A stretch of 64,000 nucleotides of DNA from Dongia_A sp035695765. GTDB lineage: Bacteria; Pseudomonadota; Alphaproteobacteria; Dongiales; Dongiaceae. Where the stretch lies: assembly GCA_035695765.1 (NCBI GenBank), contig DASRRI010000030.1, positions 57,829 through 121,828 of the forward strand. The letters run 5' to 3'. The translations under genes were made by a program, and so were the position numbers. Each line of letters begins with the position of its first letter. The stretch's first letter is position 1. This document shows positions 16,387 through 25,417 of the stretch, one piece after another. Under the pieces are notes generated by a model that saw only the letters and a list, made by a program, of their open reading frames with translations, was not told the DNA's origin and did not search any database.

Positions 16387-18351
16387 ATGCTCGCTTTCTT
16401 CAATACGGTGCACGGCCGCGTCACTAAGGGCGTTCTGGTGATCGAGATCCACCATCCGCCGGTCAACGCGCTCTCCATCAACGTGCGGGCCGGCCTACGC
16501 GCCGCGCTTGCGCATGGCGCCGATGCGCCCGACATCGAAGCCATGGCGATCCTTGGGGCCGGCAAGATATTCGTCGGCGGCGCTGATATCCGCGAATTCG
16601 GCCAGCCCGCGGCGGAGCCGACCCTCCCCACCATCGTCGCAGCGATCGAGAATTCCACCAAGCCGGTGGTCGCCGCGATCAACGGCGCCGCCCTTGGCGG
16701 TGGGCTGGAGATCGCGCTCGCTTCACATCGCCGAATCGCGAGTCCCACCGCCACGCTGGCGCTGCCGGAGGTGAAGCTCGGAATCGTGCCCGGCGCCGGC
16801 GGCACGCAGCGGCTGCCGCGCCTCGTCGGCATTCCCTCTGCCATCGACCTTATCGCAACAGGCAGGACGGTTGCCGCCGAGGAAGCGATGATGCTCGGTA
16901 TTCTCGACCGGACCGAGAGCGGCAACCTTGAGGTGGTCGCGATCGCGGAGGCGCGCTCACTCATGGGGACAAAGTGGCGCAGAACCGGAGAATGTGCGGT
17001 GCCGCCCGCGCCAATTGAGATGATCGAGGCGGCAGCGAAAAAAGTGCTCACTCGAGCCCGTGGCCAGATCGCGCCGCAGGAAGCCGTGCGGCTGGTCCGG
17101 CTGTCGGCGGAATGCCCGCTGGCAGAGGGCCTAGCCGAAGAGCGGGCAACCTTCCTCCGCTTAAGAGATTCCGAGCAAGCGGCAGCCTTGCGCCACGTGT
17201 TCTTCGCCGAGCGAGCCGCCGCGAAGGTCGAAGGCCTCGACGCCGTCAGGCCCCGCGACGTCGAGACAATTGGCGTAGTCGGCATGGGCCTCATGGGGGC
17301 GGGTATCGCAACGGCCGCGCTCGATGCGGGATTCAAAGTCATCGCGGTCGAGCAAAGCGACGAAGCGGCCGTCAAGGGCCGCGCGCGGATTGAGGCGCTG
17401 TTGGACCGCGCGCTGCAATCCGGTCGGATCGATGCGGGCGGCAAGAGCATTCGGCTGCACCGCTTGACGAGCAGTGCGGACATTCAGTCCCTCAGCGCCG
17501 CCGATCTGGTGATCGAGGCAGTGTTCGACGATCTCGACGTCAAGACTGACTTGTTCGTCCGGCTCGGCGCGATCGTCAGGCCGGATGCGATCCTCGCGAC
17601 CAATACCTCCTATCTCGATCCCGACCGGATCGCAGCCGTCACGGCGCGGCCAGAGCGCGTGCTCGGCCTGCATTTCTTTTCGCCGGCCAACGTCATGCGC
17701 CTCGTCGAGGTGGTGCGCTGCGCGCACACCGCCCCGGACGTGCTGGCGACCGGACTGGCAGTCGCGAAGCGCTTGCGCAAGCTGCCGATCGTCTGCGGCG
17801 TGACAGAGGGCTTCATCGGAAACCGCCTCTTCTCCGCCTATCGGCGCGAGGCGGAATTCCTCTTGGAGGACGGCGCACTGCCGCACCAGATCGACGCCGC
17901 CATGGAGGAATATGGCTTTGCCATGGGCCCGTTCGCGGTTTTCGATCTGGCGGGGCTGGAGATAGCCTGGGCCCGCCGCAAGCGCCAGGCCGCCACCCGC
18001 GATCCCAAGGAGCGTTATGTCGACGTCGCCGACCGCCTCTGCGAAGCCGGCCGCTTCGGCCAGAAGGCCGGGCGCGGCTGGTACCGCTACCAGGACGGCA
18101 TGCGCCAGATCGATCCAGAAGTGACGGCGATGATCGAGACCTCGCGCGTCGCGAAAGGCATCACGCCGCGGGAAATCTCCAGCGAAGAAATCGCGCAACG
18201 CCTCCTCTCCGCGATGGCCGAGGAAGGCACGGCTGTGCTCGCCGAAAGTATCGCCACGCGGGCCAGCGACATCGACTTGGTGATGATCAACGGCTACGGT
18301 TTTCCCGCTCACAAAGGCGGACCTATGTTTGCCGCTGGGCACCGGTCATGA
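16387..18351 (+). CDS. FadB-like enoyl-CoA hydratase/3-hydroxyacyl-CoA dehydrogenase
   Basis: 654 residues. The N-terminal crotonase domain (to about 190) has GADIREFGQPA, AAINGAALGGGLEIALASH and VPGAGGTQRLPRL. The NAD-binding 3-hydroxyacyl-CoA dehydrogenase domain starts at about 296 with VGMGLMGAGIA, followed by LHFFSPANVMRLVEVV and VTEGFIGNRLFSAYR, then two C-terminal dehydrogenase domains. It would perform consecutive hydration and oxidation of the open-chain CoA intermediates. Four bases after the Rid gene. Homologues usually continue some 40-50 residues beyond the GGPMF segment, where this protein stops with AAGHRS, so the 3' end may be truncated. Confidence 0.85.
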   Translation: MLAFFNTVHGRVTKGVLVIEIHHPPVNALSINVRAGLRAALAHGADAPDIEAMAILGAGKIFVGGADIREFGQPAAEPTLPTIVAAIENSTKPVVAAINGAALGGGLEIALASHRRIASPTATLALPEVKLGIVPGAGGTQRLPRLVGIPSAIDLIATGRTVAAEEAMMLGILDRTESGNLEVVAIAEARSLMGTKWRRTGECAVPPAPIEMIEAAAKKVLTRARGQIAPQEAVRLVRLSAECPLAEGLAEERATFLRLRDSEQAAALRHVFFAERAAAKVEGLDAVRPRDVETIGVVGMGLMGAGIATAALDAGFKVIAVEQSDEAAVKGRARIEALLDRALQSGRIDAGGKSIRLHRLTSSADIQSLSAADLVIEAVFDDLDVKTDLFVRLGAIVRPDAILATNTSYLDPDRIAAVTARPERVLGLHFFSPANVMRLVEVVRCAHTAPDVLATGLAVAKRLRKLPIVCGVTEGFIGNRLFSAYRREAEFLLEDGALPHQIDAAMEEYGFAMGPFAVFDLAGLEIAWARRKRQAATRDPKERYVDVADRLCEAGRFGQKAGRGWYRYQDGMRQIDPEVTAMIETSRVAKGITPREISSEEIAQRLLSAMAEEGTAVLAESIATRASDIDLVMINGYGFPAHKGGPMFAAGHRS

Positions 18352-18361
18352 TGCGGCTCGG

Positions 18362-19588
18362 CTAAAGCGTCATGAATCCCGCGCCCCACAGCCACAGGCT
18401 GGCGATCAGCATCGAGATGAGGGTGATCGGCACGCCTGCTTTGGCGTGATCGCGGAACGATAGGACCACGCCCTGCCCGGCCGCACGCTCGGCGACGATG
18501 AGGTTGGCGAGGCTGCCGACCAGGAACAGGTTGCCCGCCAGTGTCGACAGGATCGCAAGGCCGGTCATCGTGCCCGTGGGAATGCCATGCCAGACCTTCA
18601 GGATCATCACCACGGCGGGGACGTTGCCGATGGTGTTGCTGAGCAGCAGCGCGATCGGCGACAGCAGCGAGACGCGATCCGGCAGCAATCCGTAAGCGTC
18701 CAGCGTCCGCACTGCCTGTTCAGCGAGGCCGGTGCGCGCGAAGGCATCGTTCACCACAAACAGACAGGCGAACAGGATCAGCAGCGGCAGGTCAATCTCG
18801 TCCAGCAATAGGCGCGTCGGCAGCTTGCGGCTGACGATGAGGCACGCGGCGACTAGCAGCGCCGAGATCTCGCGCGGGATCGGCGACGTGAACAGGATCA
18901 GCAGAGCCAGCAGCGCGACAGCGCAGATACCGGTCTGACGCTGGTCGAAGGGCGGCGCCGCCACGGTCACCTCGGCTGCCTCGACCTGTAGGCTCGCGCG
19001 CCAGGCCCAGGCGATGCAGCCGAACGAGATGGCGAGGCCCAGGACCGACGGCACGATGGCAGCGGCGAAATACGACCAGAAGCCGAGGCCGCCGACTTGG
19101 CCGATCATGATGTTCTGCGGATTGCCGATCAAGGTGGCGGCCGACCCCGCATTGCTGGCCGCCGCGAGGCCGAACAGGAACGGCCGCGCATCCAGCTTGC
19201 GTGCGGCCAGGCCAGCGCACAGCAACGGCGTCATGGCAAAGACGACGATGTCGTTCACAAGGAACGCTGACAGCGCCCCGCCGATCGCGATGGTCAAGGC
19301 CAGCAGGCGCAGCGGCTGGCCCGCCTGCCGCGCGATCCAGGCCGCAGCCGCATCGTAGAATCCGGCGGCCCCGACCCGCGCCGACAGGATCATGAGTCCT
19401 GCGAGCAGCAGCAAGGTCGGGAAATGGATTGCGTCTGCAATCTCATCACCCGGAACCGCGCCGGCCGCGACCAGCACCACCGCCAGGATCATCGCAATGC
19501 CGGAACGGTCGATCCGGAACCCCGGCACGCGCCCGAGCGCCATGCCGATATAGGTGAGCGCGAAGAGGATGGTGATGAAGAGGGTCAT
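18362..19588 (-). CDS. ArsB/NhaD (SLC13-like) anion transporter
   Basis: 408 residues, about 10-12 hydrophobic segments. LAAASNAGSAATLIGNPQNIMIG and ALLLSNTIGNVPAVVMIL are the paired asparagine-rich hairpin motifs of the ion-transporter superfamily containing ArsB, NhaD and CitM-type carriers. Substrate unclear: an organic or inorganic anion, or sodium/proton exchange. It lies 77 bases downstream of the sugar epimerase on the same strand and may share its LacI-type promoter. Its end is 10 bases from the convergent FadB-like gene. Confidence 0.8.
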   Translation of the reverse strand: MTLFITILFALTYIGMALGRVPGFRIDRSGIAMILAVVLVAAGAVPGDEIADAIHFPTLLLLAGLMILSARVGAAGFYDAAAAWIARQAGQPLRLLALTIAIGGALSAFLVNDIVVFAMTPLLCAGLAARKLDARPFLFGLAAASNAGSAATLIGNPQNIMIGQVGGLGFWSYFAAAIVPSVLGLAISFGCIAWAWRASLQVEAAEVTVAAPPFDQRQTGICAVALLALLILFTSPIPREISALLVAACLIVSRKLPTRLLLDEIDLPLLILFACLFVVNDAFARTGLAEQAVRTLDAYGLLPDRVSLLSPIALLLSNTIGNVPAVVMILKVWHGIPTGTMTGLAILSTLAGNLFLVGSLANLIVAERAAGQGVVLSFRDHAKAGVPITLISMLIASLWLWGAGFMTL

Positions 19589-19665
19589 CGATCCGGCAGC
19601 CTTTGCATCGCGGGCTGCGGACTTGCCCCTGCCGCCCTCCTACGAGGGGTCGCACAGAATCGCTG

Positions 19666-20556
19666 CTATTGCAATCCGATGCGGCTGCGCGCGTGAGCTT
19701 CGGCGGCGGCCTTCAAGTGTGCTTCCATGAAGTCCTTGGCGTGACCGGCCAGATCGTTTCCGTCGGTCCACAGGTTGCGCCAGATCGCGAGGATGCCGGA
19801 GAGCGGCTGGTTGACCACGGCGGACGAGAAGGATTCGAAGGTGATCGGCCCACGATACTCGGCCTTCGCCAGCCCACGGAAGATCCTGTCGAAATCGATC
19901 GAGCCGGCGCCGAGATAACCGCGGTTGGATTCGCCGACATGGAAATAGCCGAGCAGCGCGCCGGTCTCGACGATCGCCGCCTCGATGTCCGCTTCCTCTA
20001 TATGCATGTGGTAGGTGTCGAGATGCACCTTGATGTTGGGGGCGCCCACCCGCTTGCAGAAATCGACCGCCTGGGCCGCCGTATTGAGCACGTTGCTCTC
20101 GTAGCGATTCACCACTTCCATGCCGATGGTGATGTTGCTCTTGGCCGCCTCGGCGCAGAAGCGGCGAATGGCATCGACGGAACCCGCGATGCCCTTCTCT
20201 GTCGGCGGCACGAAGTATTTCTGGAAGGCGGAATAAAGAATGCCGCAGACGTGGGTCGCGCCGATGTCGCGCGCCACCCGCAGCGCATCCATCAGCCGCT
20301 CCTCGCCGCGCGCGATCTTGTCAGGCTCGCCACTCGAGATATCGGTCGCGGCATCGAGACCGAGCGACATGGTCACGCCGAGCTGGTTCTTCTCCAGCTG
20401 GCGCCGCGTGAAGTCAGCATCGATGGATTTGGGATCAAGCGCCGGGATCTCGATCAGGTCGAACCCCAGCTCCGCAGTCTGGCTGATCGCCTTGGCGCAT
20501 TCCTCGTGGCTCCAGCCGCCGACCCAGACCAGCGCGTGCACACCCAGCTTGTTCAT
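19666..20556 (-). CDS. sugar phosphate isomerase/epimerase (D-tagatose/D-psicose 3-epimerase-like)
   Basis: 296 residues from the ATG at 20556, which has GGGAGG just upstream; an earlier in-frame start would only add a non-homologous leader. TIM-barrel xylose-isomerase-like enzyme: ELGFDLIEIPALDP, IGMEVVNRYESNVLNTAAQA, VHLDTYHMHIEEADIE, FHVGESNRGYLGAGSIDF and ITFESFSS contain the metal-binding Glu/Asp/His/Glu set of the ketose 3-epimerases (DTE, DPE). It interconverts ketoses at C3. Two palindromes with LacI-operator form precede it, one shared with the sugar-ABC cluster at 59-64 kb. Confidence 0.83.
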   Translation of the reverse strand: MNKLGVHALVWVGGWSHEECAKAISQTAELGFDLIEIPALDPKSIDADFTRRQLEKNQLGVTMSLGLDAATDISSGEPDKIARGEERLMDALRVARDIGATHVCGILYSAFQKYFVPPTEKGIAGSVDAIRRFCAEAAKSNITIGMEVVNRYESNVLNTAAQAVDFCKRVGAPNIKVHLDTYHMHIEEADIEAAIVETGALLGYFHVGESNRGYLGAGSIDFDRIFRGLAKAEYRGPITFESFSSAVVNQPLSGILAIWRNLWTDGNDLAGHAKDFMEAHLKAAAEAHARSRIGLQ

Positions 20557-20608
20557 GATGTCCTCCCACACGAAGCATTCTGGCCCATGGCCAGTCCGGG
20601 CACGTCGC

Positions 20609-20620
20609 CAAAACGTTTTG
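20609..20620. promoter_or_regulatory. palindrome CAAAACGTTTTG, LacI-type operator candidate
   Basis: A perfect 12-bp palindrome with a central CG, the usual form of LacI/GalR-family operators, about 53 bases upstream of the epimerase start. Its arms differ from the 20675 palindrome, so it could be a weaker site for the same regulator or bind another LacI-family protein. Confidence 0.5.
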
Positions 20621-20674
20621 CAGGCAGCAAATACGCGGCCAACAATTCTCAGCATCCAGGCAAATGCCTTTTCT

Positions 20675-20690
20675 TGTAAATCGATTTACA
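20675..20690. promoter_or_regulatory. palindrome TGTAAATCGATTTACA, LacI-type operator candidate
   Basis: A perfect 16-bp palindrome with central CG in the region between the epimerase and ugd. Its 12-base core TAAATCGATTTA is identical to that of the palindrome at 59203-59216 in front of the hydroxyacid dehydrogenase/LacI/ABC cluster, suggesting one LacI regulon over two loci. Confidence 0.65.
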
Positions 20691-20785
20691 GAATCCGCAA
20701 GGCGCGGTCAATCCGCCCTTCTGTAGGGGCGGTTAAGACCTTGCGCGGATTGCGAAAAGCGGCAGTGCGGCCAATCCCGGCGGGA

Positions 20786-22153
20786 TCAGCGCGCAGCGAC
20801 TTCGCGCAGTGCGCCGTATTCGGCTGCCGGAAGCTCGGGTTGCACCGGTGTCGGCCGCCCCAGGCTCACATAGCGATAGCCGAGCTGCACCATTTCGTCG
20901 GGCCGGTAGATGTTGCGCAGGTCGACGATGTTCGGTGCCTTCATCATGCCCTTGATGCGCGTCAGATCGAGGGCGCGATAGGAGTTCCACTCGGTCAGGA
21001 TGACCAGCACATCGGCGCCCGCGACCGCGTCATAGGCATCCTCGCAGTAGCGCAGGTCGGGCATCAGCTTCTTCGCTTCATCTGCGCCGACGGGATCGTG
21101 CGCCTGCACCTTGGCACCGCGCTTCACGAGCTCCGGCAGGATGACTAGGCTCGGCGCGTCGCGCATGTCGTCGGTGTTGGGCTTGAAGGTGAGGCCCAAT
21201 GCAGCCACCGTCTTGCCCGCGACCGATCCGCCCAGCGCGGCCACGATGCGCTCGGCCATCTGGCGTTTCCTCGTTTCGTTGAAATCCACTGTTGCTTCGA
21301 TGAGCGAGATGGGCGCGTCGGCGTCGCGCGCCGTCTTGACCAATGCCAGTGTGTCCTTTGGGAAGCAGGAGCCACCGTAGCCAGGACCTGGATGCAGGAA
21401 CTTCGGCCCGATGCGTCCGTCGAGGCCGATGCCGCGCGCCACGTCATGCACATTGGCGCCGACCTTGTCGCACAGGTCGGAGACCTGGTTGATGTAGGAG
21501 ATCTTCATCGCCAGGAAAGCATTGGCGGCATATTTGATGAGCTCCGACGTTTCCAGATTGGTGAACAGGATCGGCGTCTCGATCAGGAACAGCGGGCGAT
21601 AGAGTTGGCGCATGATGTCGCGCGCGCGCTCTGATTCGCAGCCGATCACCACGCGGTCGGGCCGCATGAAATCGCCGATCGCCGAGCCTTCGCGCAGGAA
21701 CTCGGGGTTCGACACCATGTCGAAATCGGCGTTGGGATTGGTCTTGCGGATGATCTCTTCCACCTCCCGGCCGGTGCCGACCGGAACAGTCGATTTGGTG
21801 ACCACGACGGTGTAGTCGCGGATCTCGTGCGCGATGCTTTCGGCCGCGGCATAGACGTAGCTGAGGTCAGCATGGCCATCGCCGCGACGGCTGGGCGTCC
21901 CGACCGCGATGAAGACTGCCGCCGCGCCCTTCATGGCAGCGCGGAGATCGGTGGTGAAGGAAAGGCGCCGGCGCGCGGCATTGTTCTTCACCAGGTTGTC
22001 GAGCTCCGGCTCATAGATCGGGATCTTGCCCGCATTGAGATTCGCGATCTTGCCCGCGTCCTGGTCGACGCAGACCACTTCGAATCCGAATTCGGAGAAG
22101 CAGGCTCCCGACACGAGGCCGACATAACCGCTGCCGATGACCGCGATTTTCAT
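20786..22153 (-). CDS. ugd: UDP-glucose 6-dehydrogenase
   Basis: 455 residues. N-terminal NAD-binding GSGYVGLVSGACFSEFGFEV, catalytic cysteine motif GYGGSCFPKDTLAL near 255-270, then LGLTFKPNTDDMRDAPSL and a C-terminal UDP-binding domain. It oxidises UDP-glucose twice to UDP-glucuronate, a precursor for acidic exopolysaccharide. It is the distal gene of a minus-strand set with the sugar transferase (23033) and uppS (22168, 14 bases upstream), marking the left end of the exopolysaccharide locus. Confidence 0.95.
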   Translation of the reverse strand: MKIAVIGSGYVGLVSGACFSEFGFEVVCVDQDAGKIANLNAGKIPIYEPELDNLVKNNAARRRLSFTTDLRAAMKGAAAVFIAVGTPSRRGDGHADLSYVYAAAESIAHEIRDYTVVVTKSTVPVGTGREVEEIIRKTNPNADFDMVSNPEFLREGSAIGDFMRPDRVVIGCESERARDIMRQLYRPLFLIETPILFTNLETSELIKYAANAFLAMKISYINQVSDLCDKVGANVHDVARGIGLDGRIGPKFLHPGPGYGGSCFPKDTLALVKTARDADAPISLIEATVDFNETRKRQMAERIVAALGGSVAGKTVAALGLTFKPNTDDMRDAPSLVILPELVKRGAKVQAHDPVGADEAKKLMPDLRYCEDAYDAVAGADVLVILTEWNSYRALDLTRIKGMMKAPNIVDLRNIYRPDEMVQLGYRYVSLGRPTPVQPELPAAEYGALREVAAR

Positions 22154-22167
22154 GAGTGACTCCTATG

Positions 22168-22959
<792 letters not shown>

Positions 22960-23032
22960 GCAGCACCCATCGGAACCGCGACGTCACCGAAATGAGGGGG
23001 AACAGCCCAACAGACCCGGTCATGCGCACCGA

Positions 23033-24568
23033 TCAGAACGCATTCCGGGGTCTGACCAGCTCGATAACCGTCATCATGAGGATGCGCAGATCGAACAGGA
23101 ACGACCAATTGTCGATGTAATAGATGTCGTGGTTGACACGCGCTTCCAGTAGCGCCGGCTCGTCGACCGCGCCGCGCAATCCGCGCACCTGGGCCCAGCC
23201 AGTGATGCCCGGCCGCATGCGGTGGCGCACGGCGTATTCGTGCACGATTTCGTCGCACAGGCGGTCCTTGACCTGCATGCCGAGCGCGTGCGGACGCGGC
23301 CCCACCAGCGACATGTCGCCGGCCAGCACGTTGAGGATCTGCGGCAGCTCATCGATGCTGAGACGCCGCAGCCACGCGCCGACCCGCGTCACGCGGGCAT
23401 CGTTGCGCTTGGTCTGTTCGCGCGCCTCCAGGTCCGATTGCTCGACATACATGGAGCGGAATTTGAGAACGTTGAATTCCCTATTGTTGAGGCCGAGCCG
23501 CGGCTGCCGGAACAGGATCGGCCCCGGGCTGTCCAGCCGGATAGCGAGCGCTGTCAGCGCCAGCAGCGGCGAGAGCGCGATCAGCAGGCACAGGGACGTG
23601 ACGAAGTCGAAGCTGCGCTTCGCCAGCCAGTCGAGCTCGGATTGCGGCTTGCGCAGGACGCTGAGGATCGGCGGATAGCCGTCGCGCGCGATCTGCTTGT
23701 CGAGGCTCATGCCGACGAAATCCGGCACCAAGGCCACGTCCACCGCCAGGCTCCGCAGCTTGGTCAGGAGTTGCAGGATACGGCCCTCCGCGCTCATCGG
23801 CAGAGCGATCAGCACCTTGTCGACCGATGGCGCCGCCTTCACGAACTCGATCAGCGATTCGAGGCCACCTTCGACCGCGATGCCCTGCACATGGGCCGGG
23901 ACGCGCTGGACGCGGTCATCGAAGATGCCGACGATCTCGACGGAGTCGGCATATTCTTCGCGCACGACCTTGACCAGCCGCTGTCCGATGGCATCGGCGC
24001 CGAACACAACAACGCTGGTCGAGAAATGACCGGCGGCCTGCCAGCGATTGAGCAATCCGTAGCCCAGCAGCCGCTCGCCTGCGATCGCGAGGGTCGCGAA
24101 CACGATCACGTAGTGCTCGGGCGAAAACAGGATTGTACCGGTCACCGCCCCGGCGTCGATCGCGCTGCGGCCGAGCGACGTTTCGACCATGTAGCTGAAG
24201 GTCGTTGCCGCGCAGGTCAGGACAGCCGGCCTGATCACGAAGTCGAACAAGGACGCATGCACAGCGCCATCAAGGTCGTAGGACTTCGCCAGCGAATGCA
24301 CCACCATGAAGCTGAGGACGCTGGTGACCGCGAAGTGCGGCCAGGAAGTCGAGAACAAGAGCGTGCTCTCCGGCGCGAGCAGCGCTGCGACCAGCGCCAT
24401 TACCGATGCGAACACCGCAATGTCGCACAACGCAAGCAGCAGACCGCCGAGCCGCGGATCACGTGGAAGATAGTGCTTGCGTGCGAGTGTCTGTGATCGG
24501 AAGGAACTCAGCTCCGAAGAGTCCACCGCGTGAGGACGCATCCTGGCCGCAGTGCGCATTTGAAGCAT
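23033..24568 (-). CDS. undecaprenyl-phosphate glycosyl-1-phosphate transferase (initiating enzyme)
   Basis: 511 residues. About four to five N-terminal membrane segments, a CoA-binding-like middle domain (VVVFGADAIGQRLVKVV), a further membrane helix, then the bacterial sugar transferase domain: FRQPRLGLNNREFNVLKFRSM, VTRVGAWLRRLSIDELPQILNVL, MSLVGPRPHALG and MRPGITGWAQVRGLRG. It transfers a hexose-1-phosphate (often glucose or galactose) from a UDP-sugar to undecaprenyl phosphate, starting the repeat unit. Length and architecture match the WbaP/GumD/ExoY-family long forms. It is the first gene of the uppS-ugd set; a roughly 850-base non-coding region separates it from the divergent galE. Confidence 0.9.
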   Translation of the reverse strand: MLQMRTAARMRPHAVDSSELSSFRSQTLARKHYLPRDPRLGGLLLALCDIAVFASVMALVAALLAPESTLLFSTSWPHFAVTSVLSFMVVHSLAKSYDLDGAVHASLFDFVIRPAVLTCAATTFSYMVETSLGRSAIDAGAVTGTILFSPEHYVIVFATLAIAGERLLGYGLLNRWQAAGHFSTSVVVFGADAIGQRLVKVVREEYADSVEIVGIFDDRVQRVPAHVQGIAVEGGLESLIEFVKAAPSVDKVLIALPMSAEGRILQLLTKLRSLAVDVALVPDFVGMSLDKQIARDGYPPILSVLRKPQSELDWLAKRSFDFVTSLCLLIALSPLLALTALAIRLDSPGPILFRQPRLGLNNREFNVLKFRSMYVEQSDLEAREQTKRNDARVTRVGAWLRRLSIDELPQILNVLAGDMSLVGPRPHALGMQVKDRLCDEIVHEYAVRHRMRPGITGWAQVRGLRGAVDEPALLEARVNHDIYYIDNWSFLFDLRILMMTVIELVRPRNAF

Positions 24569-24810
24569 GGCGACACCTGTTATCCCTCCCCCGAACAGTT
24601 CACCCCGTCTCCCACCAGACAGTAGCTTTTGACTTTCTTTTTAGTTCTTGATCGCTATTTGAACGTTCTGGGGCGCCAGATGGCACCTAATCTCAGCATC
24701 ACTCCAATCCGACACTCGATCCTTCTTCTGTTGCGCTTGCTAAGGTGAGCCTATCGCGGCGCAACAGAGTTGCAAGCTGGCTTTTTTCCATGGAGCGCGC
24801 AACTAACTTG

Positions 24811-24850
24811 CGCCGACAAAACTGTGAGGAAACTGCGACAAACCTGTGTC
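24811..24850. repeat. direct repeat copy A in sugar transferase/galE region
   Basis: Starts CGCCGACAAAACTGTGAG and continues to a CTGTGTC end. Aligns with copy B at 25002-25043 over about 40 bases with few substitutions and small gaps. Weaker similarity extends on both sides, suggesting an older duplication of roughly 130 bases with a 191-base period. Confidence 0.6.
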
Positions 24851-25001
24851 CATCCACCGTTTTGTGTTGCCCAAAGAAAAGTCTCAAATCGCTTCTCTCA
24901 ACAGTATCCGACGGTCCTTCTTTCGCATTCGCCCAACTTGATTTGACGCATCGCAGCAGAATAGCAACACCATTCTTTTACCCCCACAGCGAGCTTCCCC
25001 A

Positions 25002-25043
25002 CGCCGACAAAGTTGTGAGAAAGCCGCGACAAAATCGTGTGTC
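25002..25043. repeat. direct repeat copy B in sugar transferase/galE region
   Basis: Starts CGCCGACAAAGTTGTGAG and ends CGTGTGTC. Partner of copy A. Substitutions are scattered in no codon pattern I can see, consistent with a regulatory or RNA element rather than coding sequence. Confidence 0.6.
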
Positions 25044-25417
25044 TGTCCTGTACTTGCGTGCAGCACAAGGTATCGACCACCACAAAGTATCGACGCGCTC
25101 AAAGGTTCCCGAGCGCGCCGAACATGATCGCGATTCGCATCAGCATCGTGCGATTCAGCAACAATCGCTGCGCGGTGCTGATCCGTCCGATGAATACTGC
25201 GTCATATGTTCGGTCGTTGACGCTTCGCCTGCGTCCGTGGCATGGATGATTCAACGATGGAAGGCGCCGGTTGGCGAACAGCATAACGAAATCGAGCACG
25301 CTCGCTTCCTGAAGCGTGAATTCGCGAACCGCAGTCCGAATTTCGCAACGGCGCCACGGGAGGAGCTGCGCTGGTCAGAGTCGGGGGTCTCGTTCAGTCA
25401 ACGTGAGAGGACTTCCC

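Larger units (their letters stand above)
24569..25417. other. 849-base non-coding divergent region with tandem imperfect repeat
   Basis: Lies between the sugar transferase and galE, and is less GC-rich than its surroundings. Short open frames occur on both strands, but none has a convincing ribosome site or known protein match. The main content is a degenerate duplication (24811-24850 and 25002-25043). A smaller direct repeat of GTATCGAC is found near 25069-25092. It presumably holds the divergent promoters of the exopolysaccharide operons and possibly small RNA genes. Confidence 0.6.

Noticed and set aside
24699..25102. Two short minus-strand frames with similar peptide stretches (FVAxxSQxCRR) in the sugar transferase/galE gap
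   Set aside because: The similarity follows from the DNA-level direct repeat; no ribosome sites or signals, so it is reported as a repeat rather than as small proteins.
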